From contig NC_039511.1 of NCBI RefSeq assembly GCF_003672135.1, positions 2,382,464-2,446,463 of the forward strand: a DNA stretch of 64,000 bases, read 5' to 3'. A model generated the notes under the pieces. The model was not told the DNA's origin and did no database searches. It worked only from the letters and a program-made list of their open reading frames with translations. Made by a program: the position numbers and the translations under genes. Shown piece by piece: positions 10,302 through 23,394 of the stretch (positions are counted from its first letter, which is position 1; the number at the start of each line of letters is the position of its first letter). Source of the stretch: Ooceraea biroi (lineage: Eukaryota > Arthropoda > Insecta > Hymenoptera > Formicidae).

Positions 10302-11588
10302 TTGGGTTGTTCGGAAAGTAATTTCGTTTTTCACAAAGAGATGTCGTTAGTCGCGTTCCTCGATACTTAACCTTACTCTAAGCGACAAATTCGTTTTATA
10401 TTTTGACAACTGACATTTCAGACGTCATTTAGTATCTTATTGTGTTGCGATCTGTCAAGTAATTTTTGTTTGGCATCACATCAAACATAGAAAATCAAAG
10501 TGAGCATTTTCGTAATATTTTGCTTTTTTACTACCGAAAGGGTAAAAATGCAGTGCAAGCGAGAAAAAAATTGTGTGCCGTGTACGGAGAAGATGTATTG
10601 AGTGAACGTAGTGTCAGAATTGGTTTTCGAAATTTCGTACTGGAAATTTCGATTTGAAAGATGCACCACGTTCAGGTCGGCCAATTAAAGCTGATGACGA
10701 GAAAATAAAGGCTCTGGTGGATGCAAACCGTCGCATAACAACACGCGAAATTGCTGAAAAGTTAAATTTATCGAATTCGACCGTTTACGATCATTTGAAA
10801 CGCCTTGGATTCGTTTCAAAGCTCGATATTTGGGTTCCACACAATTTAAAGGAAATTGACTTGATTCGACGCATTACCATCTGCGATTCATTGTTGAAAC
10901 GTGAAGAAAATGAATCATTTTTGAAGCGAATCATAACTGGAGATGAAAAATTGATTGTTTACAACAATGTTAAGCGAAAATGATCATGGTCCAGGCAAGA
11001 TGAACCTGCTCAATCAACATCCAAGGCAGATATTCATCAAAAGAAGACCATGCTTTCTGTATGGTGGGATTGGAAGGGAATCGTATTTTTCGAGCTACTA
11101 CCAAGCAACCAGACGATTGATTCGAAAGTGTATTGTCGTCAGCTGGATGAATTGGATGCTGCCATCAAGCAGAAGCGACCGGAATTGGCGAATAGGAAAG
11201 GTGTCGTATTCCATCACGACAATGCCAGACCACACACAAGTTTGATCACTCGCCAGAAGCTTTTACAGCTTGAATGGGATGTGCTACCACACTCACCATA
11301 CTCTCCTGATCTGGCACCATCCGATTACCATTTGTTCCGGTCTCTACAAAATTCTTTGAACAATGTAAACTTCGATTCAAATGAAGGCGTCAAAAATCAC
11401 TTGCTTCAATTTTTTGTCAATAAGGGGAAGGACTTCTATGAGCGTGGAATCTTAAAGTTGCCAGAAATATGGCGAAAGGTAGTGGAACAAAATGGCCAAT
11501 GCATCACTGAATAAAATTTATTCTAAATATGAAAAAACCGCCTTTCATTTTTCCTTGAAAAAACGAAATAACTTTCCGAACAACCCAA
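10302..11588 (+). mobile_element. mariner element (mellifera-like), 1287 bp, decayed
   Basis: The terminal repeats begin TTGGGTTGTTCGGAAAGTAA on the left and match, inverted, at 11588 with one change in the first 25 bases. TA flanks both ends (10300-10301 and 11589-11590). The length is typical for a mariner. A single transposase gene lies inside on the plus strand, with AATAAA overlapping its stop. The near-identical ends suggest fairly recent insertion, yet the gene carries several lesions. Confidence 0.97.
10487..11514 (+). pseudogene. mariner transposase pseudogene (DD34D)
   Basis: The encoded enzyme would cut and paste the element by binding its terminal repeats and cleaving with a DD34D active site. 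The N-terminal helix-turn-helix region is recognisable, with a GRP linker at the SGRP motif and WVPHNL before the catalytic core. The catalytic positions are visible as TGDEK, HHDNARPH and SPDLAPSD, with 34 residues between the second and third aspartates. Three lesions are seen. The expected start codon reads ATA at 10487-10489. The frame shifts near 10620-10650. A TGA stop interrupts the frame at 10981-10983. The C-terminal half is otherwise open to TAA at 11512-11514. In the first catalytic motif the usual DEKW is DEKL. The protein resembles the mellifera subfamily, a call made from memory of the family without a tree. Confidence 0.93.
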
Positions 11589-11590
11589 TA

Positions 11591-13427
11591 GTTATTATAT
11601 TCATTTGAGCAGCAATCTTGAGAAGCAATCCTCACTGTCACAAAATTTTCATTCGATGTTTACATTGCTAGAACCATCAAAAATAAATATTGAAGATTTG
11701 TAAAATCTCCTGCTCAAGAATATTCCCGACTCTTTCGGCGAAATAAAAGTCAACTTTTTCTTTGACACATGTATAATCATTGAAAATTTTTACTCTTCTG
11801 TAATAAATTACTATTCCGTAATTTATCCCTGTGTGCAATGAATATATCTAATGTGATTCCCAGCATCGTCCGGAGCATAATAGCTACTCGCGCGACTCGT
11901 TCCGCGATTGCAGAATTGCGCGCCGTTGCACTTACGTGCGTTAACACCGAGTGACTTCCATCGTTTCCCGAGGAGGATCTCGAGATGAGAAACGCGAGAT
12001 GGACTAGACGAGGTAGGGACTAGACGAGGTAGGACGACATGCTTGCTCGATGTTGTTCGCAGGACGGAGTTTCCACGGGAATGCTTTCGCGTAACTTCAT
12101 TCGGCGAGCGACGTCCCGGAGGACTCGCTGCTCGCACCATCGTCTCCGCCGCAAACTCGCCGGTCCGTGTCTAATTAGTAATTACGATTCATGAAAGCGC
12201 GGTACGGCGACGATTAGTTCCGTTAATCTCGCTCCTTGCCATAGCGAACTCCCGAAATCGCGAAGACAATTTCGCGCGCGAGGCGCGCCGTGGACAGCGA
12301 TAGACGTCGAGATTTATTCGCAGGACTAACGGGATGACTAAACTCATGACGAACAATGATACTCGGTCGTTGGTCCATTGCTGACTATCTCTCAGAGTTA
12401 ATGACAAACACGTGAAACGATGCGTGAAGAAATGTATAATATCTACCTGCCTTTTCGAGATAAACTGGAGAGATCATTTTAGTCTTCATGAATTTGAATA
12501 TTAGGAGGTAATCTTCACTTGAGATATAAATACAATTTGAAATTCCGAGTTTAATTTTCCGCGTTACCCAGGAAGGATTTAATATGCCGTACCGTAATGC
12601 GTAAATACATTTATCTCGTGACTGCTGCGTTATGCAAATAAAAATCCGGTATATGTTTACTCTTTGTTACGGCCGTGGTTTCCAAACAATGGTAACGTTT
12701 CCTCTTTCAGAGATGAAGAAGCGCGCGAAGGAGAGTACAACGAGGAAAACTTCTTTTCCCACGGGAAAAATGAAATACCGGGATCACCGAGATTTAATTA
12801 AACAATTATTAAAAGTCTGAATGAAATGATTCATTTAATCGACACAGACGGCAATATTTAAATAAATATATACGTTGCGTCATTTACCAATGATAAATGC
12901 AATATTTCAAGATATGGTGATTCTAGCGTTCGCAGACCCGTTGACATTTTCGATGATCAAGACGCGAGTTCCAGTCGAGCGCGGGTGTGTCGTAATGCGT
13001 CGCTTTTTAACCGCACTGCACAATGCATCCATGTCGTAAAGCAACAATTGAGAACGTAAACGCGGCGATTTATATACCAGTCACGCACCACCCACTAAAC
13101 CGTTTGCCGCTTCGGGACTTAGCGTTAAGCGGTTTCCGTGTCACGACTAATGCTTGCCTACACAGGGCCTTTAGTTTTACTTTATTATCCTACGATCGGT
13201 GAATCCGCGAGTTTATTCGCCTCCGGTCCCGCCATAACTTCGTATAAGCGCTTTACGCGTACGCGCGCGCAGCCAAAGTGTCTCTCGAGCTTTTCTCATA
13301 CGTCTACTTTTATTCAGTATCTTTTATTGCCTTTGATCCTTCCACAGCCTTTCGCTATGCATACATTTCAGAATACTGATACAAATAATTTTGGAAAAAT
13401 TTATATTCGTCAAATCGATACTTAATA
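11591..13427. other. Non-coding DNA with a small tandem duplication
   Basis: AT-rich at 11.6-11.83 kb and mixed thereafter. A 16-bp unit (GGACTAGACGAGGTAG) is duplicated in tandem at 12001-12032. The frames present, up to about 105 codons, show no domains. A TATATA run at about 13.07 kb has no supporting context. Confidence 0.55.
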
Positions 13428-13429
13428 TA

Positions 13430-14716
13430 TTGGGTCGTCCGGAAAGTTCGTGCCGATTTTGAAGGAAAATTCAAAGGCAACATTTTTTTATGTCGATAAA
13501 TATTTATTGACTTATGTATGCACCGTTTTGTTTCACAACCTTTGTCCATCTTTCACGCAACTGGAAGATTCCATTCTCTCAGAACTTCTTAGGTTTCTCG
13601 GCGAAAAACTCCTCAAGGTAGTTTTTTATGTCGATCAAAGAGTTGAAGTTCTTGCCGCTAAGAGAATTTTGCGAAGACCTAAATAAGTGAAAGTCTGAAG
13701 GTGCAATGTCTGGTGAATACGGTGGGTGAGGTAGCACATCCCAGCCAAACTCCAACAATTTTTGTCGGGTAGTCAAAGAAACATGAGGTCTGGCATTGTC
13801 CTGATGGAACACGACGCTCTTCTTATTAGCTAATTCTGAACGTTTTTCCTGAATCGCTGTCTTTAATTCGTCCAGTTGCGAGCAGTACTTATCTGCATTT
13901 ATCGTTTGGTTGTGCGGTAGGAGCTCATAATATAGGATTCCTTTCCAATCCCACCAGACACAGAGCATGACTTTTTTTGGATGAAGGCCGGCTTTCGGAG
14001 CGGTTAATGCTGGTTCATTTCGCTTACCCCAGGATCTTTTTCGTTCTACATTATTGTAAATGATCCATTTTTCGTCACCCGTCACTAATTGCTTCAAAAA
14101 TGGTACGTTTGCGTTGCGCTTGTACAGCGAGTCGCAGATGGAAATGCGATCCATTAAATTTTTTTCGGCCAAATTATGCGGAACCCATACATCATAGCGA
14201 CTTACGTAACCAAGCTTCACTACATGATCGTGGACAGTGGTTTTCGATATTTTCAGTATCTCTGCTAATTCACGCGTCGTGTAGCGCGGGTTATTCTCGA
14301 TCAGTGTCTTGATTTGGTCATCATCAGTAGTAGAGGGTCTGCCCGAGCGTTCTTGGTCTTTAAGGTTAAAATCACCAGCTCTAAACTTAGCGAACCACTT
14401 ACGTACGGTTCTTTCAACTAAAGCGCCTTCTCCGTAAACAGAACATATCGAATTTGTTGCTTGTGAGGCATTTTTGCCTTTCCGGTAATAGAAAAGCATC
14501 AAGTGTCTAAAATGTTCTTTGTTTTCTTCCATCTTCAAAAGAGTACAAAACTGACACGAATCAATTTATCTGAAACAACTTTTTTCCTAAAGATGCGTCG
14601 AAATGTCACCTTTAAGCATATGTATATAAATCGTATGTTTTCAATAACATTGATATATTCAGACATGTTCCAACGCCATCTATTAAAAATAGGCACGAAC
14701 TTTCCGGACGACCCAA
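13430..14716 (-). mobile_element. mariner element, 1287 bp, nearly intact, minus strand
   Basis: The terminal repeats start TTGGGTCGTCCGGAAAGTTC and are identical over about 26 bases at both ends. TA flanks each end (13428-13429 and 14717-14718). A single transposase gene reads from 14532 down to 13504. Its ends differ from those of the mariner at 10.3 kb, so it is a separate lineage. The identity of the ends and the almost open gene point to recent activity. Confidence 0.97.
13504..14532 (-). pseudogene. mariner transposase with one premature stop (DD34D)
   Basis: The true ATG is at 14532-14530. The frame is open for 317 codons and then meets TGA at 13581-13579, where mariners of this type usually have tryptophan (TGG). 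Beyond it the same frame continues for 24 codons to a TAA at 13506-13504 that overlaps AATAAA, so the full reading would be about 342 codons, normal for the family. Visible landmarks are an N-terminal helix-turn-helix region, an SGRP linker at about residues 63-66, WVPHNL at about 116, and catalytic D153, D245 and D280 (DD34D). The lost C-terminal segment usually holds the conserved 'LPERW' region, so the truncated product is probably inactive. Readthrough or a sequencing error at one base would restore length. Confidence 0.93.
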
Positions 14717-14718
14717 TA

Positions 14719-17700
14719 CATGCAAAAATGCAAAATATATGCAGAAACGAGAAGAAGACTGAGTTTTATCTTCCTGAATCAGATTGTTAAAAAGAGATAA
14801 AAACGGAAATAAATCGACTGAAGACGAAAAAAGTTTCAAAAGCCAAGGTTGCGAGTTGTGAGACGTCCTGTACAGTGGTCCAGAGATCGATTTCCTCCTG
14901 GCGATGTTCCCTGGGCGCACAAATGGTTCCTGACCATTCTGATCAAAGGCTCGCCACACCACCGGCATGTCGCGACAGTAACGTACCCGACATATGCCGA
15001 CCGCGCGTGCAAATTCGATCTCTCGACGGACTACGGCAGCTGGGGTCGGACCTTCAAAGAGAAGCCGCGCCATAAAAGTGTAATACGGTCGATTAACGCA
15101 ACGCTCGATGAAGAAAGTATCAGACGCACTCGATCGCGCGGAAATCCAACAGCCGCGAACTCGGCGAGAGCGTTTCCTATTAACGAGCAATTAAGAGTTT
15201 CATTATGTTCTTAAATTCGTTTCATCGCCGACTTACCCCATCGTTTGCAGGTCTCCCACTTGTGCAAAAGTTATGGCATTGAGTTACGCGTATGGAGCTT
15301 TACTCGTGAGTTTGTTACACAAGCAATTACACAATATAATTGCTTATATCTGATCAGTATAGGTAAAACGATGTACAACAAAATATTACCGATAATCCGA
15401 AACGCGGAAATAAAAATTCAACGGTCCTATACAGAGATACGTACGTAATACCATGTATAAATAATTCTATATATTAAAATCAGTATTACGGAAACAATTT
15501 GATGTGAGAACTGCATTCGTGTACATCGCAGTTAATTAATAAACTTAAAAAATCCCGAGCACGCATGAGAACTGCGCCACGTGATAACGGCTGGGGAGCC
15601 GTGTGAAACGACCGATCAGAAAAATCACGCGTAACATCATCGGTGCAGCGTGCAATCTCCGCAGGGGCATGGGAGGATAAACAAACATCTGTGGAACTGC
15701 ATTTGAATATTGCATATGGAAATGCGGTCCAGCCGGTAGGGCCACTCTTTCCGTTACAAACGAGTGGCTCTGTGCGCACGTAATCGCTTCCCGTTCGTTT
15801 CGACGAAAATCTCCCTAGGCGGACCGGTTATGAATTAAGGTGACGACAGACGACGACGATGACGACAACGATGTCGGTGCACGAAACTGGTCCGATAAAA
15901 GCGTTTATTCTAATTAAGGTCGGCGGTGTCGCCGGTCGCCAACGCTTTCAGATGTCAATCCGAGTCGGCGTGTCGTTATCAGCGCTCATGTCAATGCCTT
16001 GCGCAAGGTACTTAGCTCGTGAAACACTATGCAACATGTCCCCTGACCGAGAATTAATGACAGCTCGCTCCTGGAGGATTGGCGCCGCATTATGACGTCG
16101 CCCGACAGGATATGAGAATACAATATCGCGACTTTGATCGAGCGAGATTAAGTGCGCGCGTTCCCGCTTTTTACGACTGTTCTCAAGTAGATAGTTTTTA
16201 TCTCGGTCGATTCTGCGCGGCGGCACTCGTAAACTCGGAGACGTTTGCAAGCGTATACAGCTGTAGCGTCGCGCTAGAAATGCGACCCGCTTCAGGTGCG
16301 AGATGCAAAGAACGCGTCAACGCGACGCGATCGGTCCGATTACAGTGCTATTCCGTGAGACGGACGATCAGCTGGAACGGTAACTGCTCGTCTATTTTGT
16401 ACCGGAGTGCGAAATGAGATTTCCGAAATAAAATTTATAACAGCGTTAATTTATGATTAAAAGTCAACTTGCAAGCTTGAACGTCGCATAAATTTCTCTT
16501 TTCACATTTCCAGAAATCGCGCAAAATCGAATAGACCGTAATGAATAAATCCAGAAGATACGAAACAATTTTAATGATACATATTAAAAATATGCTGTCC
16601 TGTTTGATTTACTTTCTCCACCAATGTTCGTAAAAGATAATTAATGTAAGATGTGCGTATTCGTCCCATTCAATCTGGTTTTCCGCACAAGTCCGTCTCC
16701 TCCTCCTCTTAACACCTCTCTCTTCTTGACTTCCTTTCTTCTTGACAGTTATTAGCGAGAGACGCGCGTGGAACGAACGATGTGCATCTGCCCGCAAGCT
16801 GGCGGCCGGCTGGCACTAAGCGGAAAAGCAGGACGAGGATTTATGCCGCATTCGCGGTCGGCGACGCCGATATAAACGACCCGCGCTCGCCTGCTAAACG
16901 GCCGCGGATTTCTTTTTCGACGGTCCGATCCTTCTCTTCGAGAAACCAGAAACGCGCCACTGCGAGATTGCAACGGCTGGTTGCAGTCGTGAAGCGCTGT
17001 AATTGCGACCTGGCGTCGCAGCGTCGGCGCGGAAAAGCGTTAATCGCGTTCGCGATCGTACGCAAAAAGCACCGGCCGCGTTCTCGTAATATGCAGAATT
17101 TGTGGCGAGTAGGCAAGAAGCTAATAACTGCGACGCGGTTACTACGTGCCCTCGGTGCTTCGTCACACAGACCCGAATAGCTCGAAAGCAAATAATCCCT
17201 TTCGTTAAACATCGTCGTATTTTACACACCGGTCTGCGGTCGACGGATGAATACGCGGATTTCCACGCGAATTAATTAAACTGTCGGCGTAATTCGAGCG
17301 GTTATCAAAGAAACTCCATCCGCAGGCTTAATGAATCCTGTCGCGAACGTATTCATTCATTTCAAAAATATTAAATAGTAATAGAAATTAGTTTATACAT
17401 ATATTTTTTCCTAATATATATTTTAATATGTATTTTTCTCTGAAAATATCGACTACTTCAACAAAATAAAATAAATAAAATAAAAAACGATTATTAATAT
17501 ATTCAAAACAATTAATAAGACGATCGACGCGATCGAAAGCTAGACTGATCATCCAAGTCCCGGTATCTCTGTCTGACCGCGTCGGACTTTTCTACTTGCC
17601 AGCTTTCAACGAGCGGATATCGTCATGATGGCGAGTGACGGCGACGAACAGCGAAGCGGACGCACGTCGTACAACCATTGTCCGTCTGATCCGGTATCGT

Positions 17701-20700
17701 TCGGCGACGTATTAGTCATGATTCACGAGCCACGTTACAATAACGTTACGCGGTGCAGCGCGACGGTATTATCCCGGCGACGCGGACGATAAGATCGATA
17801 GAAAGTGTATGACGGGCGCCCATTATTCGCGCTGGTCACTTGTTATTGATCGCGAGCCTTGGAAACGACGACGAATGGGACAGGGGAGGACACGGCTCTT
17901 GTAAAACGAATAATGGGACTTTTCCTGCGGTGGGACAAAGGGGTTAAAGGAAGAATCCGAAACACGCGGAAAATCCTGCCGATTTTCCGCTGAGGCAAAG
18001 ACATCGACGCGAATCGACGAAAGAACAATGATTCTTTCAGCGGATCTGAGATCTTCTCGAGTCGTTGGATCGCTCTTTCTCATTTCTCAAGTAATTCGTG
18101 ATTGCTTTTAGGTGCAGTCCGCCGGAAACATCGCAACGCACTCGCGCAAATTCTGACGTCTTTTATGTCGGTTTTGGGCGCGGTTTGTTCCGAGAACAAT
18201 ACAATAGAGAGAATTCAGAAGTTTTAAAATATTAGAAAAGTGGAAGATTTTAATGAAAATTATTTATTACTAAATGAAAAATCTGATTTCAAGATGTAAT
18301 TTGTTTGACGGAGCTATTGAACAATATTCAATAGAGGCACTGAGTCTCGATCGAGTACGATCTCAATCTTGACGTAATAACGTCGTCCGCGTTATCATGC
18401 GTGATATGATTTTTTCGCCTTGGGCGCGAGGTCCGGTCCCGATTGACACACATAGCGGTCCGTTTAGCGACGCAATTATCATGAAAGCACCATAAATCGG
18501 CTTTATCGCGCCAATCGAAGCCCAAATTCAATAGCGATCTTAAACTGCACACGGATCATTAAACAATAACACAGCGCTCGATCACGCGTCAAGCAATCGT
18601 CCGAGATTTCGCACTCGACGTGTCGCTTTATGAGCCGACCCGACGGGGACTAAATAAAAGAACAATTCAACCATCGAACAATTTCAGGCACGCAACAATG
18701 CGTTCGAGCGGGTAACGCAGCTCGATTTACAGGACGCTGTCGCATCGGAATTCTAATAACAAACTATCGGACAGATCTAAGATAGACCTGCTCGATAAAA
18801 CTGCCGCGGCACGACTAATCCTCAAATTATAATTTATCAGATTGAGAAGAAACAGTTTCTCGTAATTATCAATTTATCGCTAGTATCAAAACTTCATTAC
18901 CTCTCTAATGAGACCGAAACCGGGACGAACAGTATATCCATATCGCTCGATAATATTCTCCATCCTCAGAGAGAGAGAGAGAAAGATTGAACGCGTCCAA
19001 AATATCATCTGGGCGCGATCTCGCGCAGAAACCGCAAAAGAGCCGCAATGAAATTTGTAGTTATAAACAAAAGTCCGATATCGCGTTAGGATCTCTCAGT
19101 ATTCTGCATCTTGGTGATCGTCCGATTTTAATCCAATCTCGATCGAGCCAGCAGAATGATGGAAAAGAGGAGTCGCTCGATATCGGCACTCCTTTCAGCT
19201 CGAGCGTGGAGAAAGGAGACCGAAACTCGTTTCGGGAGTGCCCTTAGGGCCTCATCCGGTATAATTGACCGGAGGAGAAAGACTTCCCCGTTCCCGCCGC
19301 CTCTGCCACTTTCCATCGTCAATGGATAATTTACTCTTTACTGCTCTATCCGTACGGCTTATCCGTATCCATTTCGATGCAAAGGACATTCCCTGCTGAG
19401 CGATATCGCGCTCGATCAGGATGACAGAAAGAGGTGCGATGACGGCAGGCTACTATCATTATGAGCCTATTATGCGCCTGCGGGGGGAGAGCACGGTATC
19501 GCTCAAACTGCTCTTCTTCAAGCGGTTATCTTTGTATACAAAATAATCTTATGAACAATCAATTAATTATGAGAAGATACAATGTCTTTTTTATTTAATC
19601 CGTCGTACGTGTGTGAATCAAAAGGCGGAGATACTCCAAGAATCCATCGATTCAAGGATCCCTCAATCGTTCGTACTACTTTCATACAGTACTTGTTAAT
19701 CGCAAATTGCTCTGAAATTTTACGATTCGCGATAAACATGACGTTTGAGCCGGTTTGAGATGCTTTTACCAGAATTATTATTTAAATCAAATTACATTTA
19801 ACTTTGGCTTTAGCGCGACCGTAGGTGTCTCGATCATCCTCTATTCCGATGCAGAAGAGGGACACTTGATTTTTAGGGTGCGGCCGCTATTTCGAAAAAG
19901 AGCATGCCGTTGTCGCCCTCCGGCACCATTTGGCCGAAATGTCCATTGGAATGAGATTATCCAGTAATGGTGCGAGCGCGCGAAAGGAAGCTGCATATTA
20001 TGGGGCGGACCTCAAATCTGAGACTTATCGTATTCGAGTGGCCGAATGAACGAAGGAAAAAAATATTCGAGACACAACGCATACGCATAACTTGATATTC
20101 TTTACACACATATCACATTTAAAGTACATAAAACGAAAGTTTTAAATATTACCCGAATAAGACATAATTATAAAAATAACTACAAATAACGTTCGAAGTC
20201 ATAAAGAATTTCTTCTCCATCCAAATTGTTCTTGCCTAAAATAAAAGTAAAAAAATATATAAAAAAGTTGATAAATCGCTCCGTTCTGATCCAATAAATA
20301 TAGCGTATGTGTGCATATAATCCATGACATAATAATTACATAAAAGTAAACTCACGATATCGTCACACACGGTGGTGCAGTAAGTTTCTACGTAACTTCC
20401 GTCATGCCACGCGCAAGCGACTCGAGCGAAACGTACACGGTCTCTCTCGAACATGTGAACACATTTCATGCATGAACGTAAGAAATTCGGGAACAACGAT
20501 TCGAACGATTCGTGTTCGTCCATTTAATCCGTATTCCCAGCGAGATACGACCAAGATAATCGTGTTAGATCGTCGATTTCGCTCGAAAAATCGCCGATTG
20601 AGTCAGCTCTCGAAGCATGAATGAGTATGTTCCTCTCTTTCTCTCCTCGTTCCGACGCGACGAGCACAAGAAACGCCGCGTGGGTGTCGCGTCCTGCCCG

Positions 20701-20975
20701 ACATCTTGACATCACGACGCTCTTTTATCGGTGCGACCTCCCACCGCATTTACACCGTCGCCGAACAATGACTGTGCGCGCTTTTATGCGTGACAGAAAG
20801 AGACATAAATTTCTCCCGCGCAAAAAATGAATTTGGTTCACGTGACAATTCCGAGAAACTTTATGGCGAGTTCAATTCGTCTTGCGGTTGCCCATTGCCA
20901 GCACTAAGCGTATGGGATCCTGCAAAATATTATAAATGCCGGGGAATGTTATTCGCGATCATATGCGAATAACCT
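14719..20975. other. Long non-coding stretch
   Basis: No gene is recognised in about 6 kb. Frames of up to about 190 codons around 14.6-15.2 kb run partly out of the neighbouring mariner and have no domain. CpG-rich blocks at 15.8-16.4, 16.75-17.3 and 17.5-18.1 kb give overlapping chance frames on both strands. AT-rich pockets lie at 17.35-17.52 and 18.2-18.3 kb. A (GA)n run lies at about 18968-18983. No inverted repeat or RNA gene was found. Confidence 0.5.
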
Positions 20976-20983
20976 GTTTAGAC

Positions 20984-21357
20984 AGCTCTGTGAAGTTGGC
21001 ACCCCGAAATGAGAATTTTAAAAAACTTAATATAGCATTCGATTGTCCACAATTTGTCCACATTTGTCCATATATAATTGTTTTTGTCCACCTTGCAAAA
21101 AAAAAGTAAAAATAAACAAAAGAATTAAAGAAATTTTATCATGTGCATTCTCCTAAGTGATTTTTTAAATTAAACATGGATTCCGATTGTCCATCACTTA
21201 TATGTAAATAATTATTTATTATCAATCTTTAAAAGGGAAATGATAAAGAAACAAAAATTCAGAAAATTTTGTCACACGTCCCTAAGTGAGCTCTGTGAAG
21301 TTCAAATGCGATATCAATTTTTTCATTCTCATTTCGGAGTGTCAATTTCACACAGCT
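20984..21357. mobile_element. MITE of 374 bp with 8-bp target duplication (hAT- or P-like)
   Basis: The left end AGCTCTGTGAAGTTGGCACC and the inverted right end AGCTGTGTGAAATTGACACT form imperfect inverted repeats of about 32 bp. Both run on into CCGAAATGAGAA. The octamer GTTTAGAC flanks both sides (20976-20983 and 21358-21365), and it fits the hAT target pattern nTnnnnAn. Inside, TTGTCCA occurs five times in one orientation, at 21043, 21054, 21064, 21084 and 21187. Such subterminal repeats are typical transposase-binding sites in hAT elements. There is no coding capacity. P-type elements also make 8-bp duplications, so the superfamily is not settled. Confidence 0.8.
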
Positions 21358-22882
21358 GTTTAGACCGTGCGCGTGGTATATTAACGCGAGAGCAATTTAC
21401 CTTTAATATCTCAATTCCAGACGAGCCGAACGCGATCATCACCGTACTGGATCATCGTGACCGCATCGAATGATACATGCCGAATCCATGCCGAATACCA
21501 AAATTGATCGTAAAATACCGCGCGCGTTCGGCAAACCATAAATGCGATAGAACGCGAGCAATCAAATAGACACGACGGATCGGATCGTGCGTTTCGACGC
21601 GATCATTGCGTGGCAGTAAAACGGATGCCAAACGCGAAGCGTCATTGTCATCGTCTCGATCGCACGAACTTTTGGGTTTTTATAAACGCGATTTTATGAT
21701 GGCGCTTTTACGACGCCGAGTAAAGAAGTGACGCGAATTTATAGTTATGCATTTATTTATGGACTGAATGCGCGATCACCGACTATACAGTCGACTGCAG
21801 TCGACATCTTTTTATCGTTGTTTGCAAAGGGAGATCTCCGCATGAAATGCATACAACTTGAACTTCGTTTCTATAAAATTTTAATGCGAGAGCGAAATAC
21901 AAAGAATCCGAAGCTGAACGCTAGAAAGTGAAAAAGGTATTACGAAGGTATAACGCACTAAGCATGTTCGTGCCTACAGAGAAATTTAGTGTAATTATAC
22001 ATTACAAAAGCGTATGTGAAAGATCAAGAAAATCACGTGTGGCAGAGAGAAAGCAGCGAAACACGCAAACACCATTAAAAAGAGCCGCGCGCGCTATATA
22101 TGGCATACAAAATGCCGAAGAATATTTTATATTCTTAAGGCACTTAAGGTAACTTTCGTTTCGATCGTTATCTCCAACTTCCTACAACGATTGTGCGTTT
22201 TCGTTCGATAATCGATAGGCCCACCAGACGCCGACTTCACCACTGAATTCCGAACAATTATCCTTCTCGATACACTCCGTACAGCGTCATTACAATCTTC
22301 AGAACCATAAAACCGACTCACTTTCGTAAATACAAGTGTTGTAGTACAGGTGAGGCACGCGATTCTGTCAGAACGCGCAGCCGTTCAGTGGCGAATTTAG
22401 GATCAGGCCCACGAGGCTCAGATCTGGCGCCGCGAGTTGAAAGGGGGCGGGCAGCATGTAATTTTCACGATTGCGATTGTAAAAAAGGAACGGCGAGAGT
22501 GACGCATCCGCGATTATTATTTAGAAGAGTAAAAAAGACCGAGGCAATATGCGAGACATTTGTCTCTATCAACCATCTTAAAATCTTCAAAACAAATTGA
22601 TTGGAATGACATTTCTTTCATATGCACTACGCACTTGAACGTGGAAACGCGGTTAATTGATTAATAAGGACCTTCCTTTTGTTCGTTAATTTAAACTTTC
22701 GATTTCGCGATCAATAGTTGCGAAGGAGGCGTCGCGTGATGCGTCTTGGGTACCGCGATCGGAATTAATTAAAGGCAATTTCGTTGCGGCCCCGTCGACA
22801 CCTTCGTTCATGAACGACGTGTACGTGTGTGTCGGTATTATTTATAGAATGCCGAAGAGGTCTGATAGGCAATCAAGGCAGG

Positions 22883-22898
22883 GCGCGCGCGCGCGCGC
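22883..22898. repeat. (GC)n microsatellite
   Basis: There are eight uninterrupted GC units. Alternating purine-pyrimidine GC runs can adopt Z-DNA; whether this one does is unknown. Confidence 0.9.
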
Positions 22899-23360
22899 TC
22901 GTGCAGCATTCCTCCGCTGAGTCACCGACGTCGTACAAACCATTCTAGACGCTCGAATCACGAGGTCTGGAGCACCATCCAACATGTTCGCTTCAACGAT
23001 GAGATGAACGCACGTGTAGATGATAAATAGTCTTTCCCATGAGAATTTTTTCAGTCCCCTAATTCGCAGTGTTTTATCGTAATGCGACCGTTTCTACAAT
23101 CGGCTTTGGATTTTTCACGTAAATGTTAGATTATTATCACTGTGTGTGATACCAATTTCGATATTATAAGGACGATGGATAACACGAGAGCGAAGTTCAT
23201 TGTGCGCCCTCGATCCCGGATGAAAGAAATTGCCACCCTAATTCGAACAGGAGGACCCTTCACAAGGTAGAATACGTGCTCGGCGGCGCAGCATTGTGGC
23301 CATTGTTAGTTTTGTTACGGCACTATTGTGAGATCGATCATTCTCGGCGGCTTTATTTCA

Positions 23361-23394
23361 AGAAGTCTTTCGAGAAGTCTTTCGAGAAGTCTCG
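23361..23394 (+). repeat. 12-bp tandem repeat, 2.8 copies
   Basis: The unit AGAAGTCTTTCG is repeated at 23361 and 23373, with a partial third copy from 23385. It is a short local duplication with no other context. Confidence 0.85.

Noticed and set aside
14612..15190. 192-codon minus-strand frame next to a mariner
   Set aside because: It runs across the end of the 13.4-kb mariner into flanking DNA, so it cannot be one old gene. No domain is visible.
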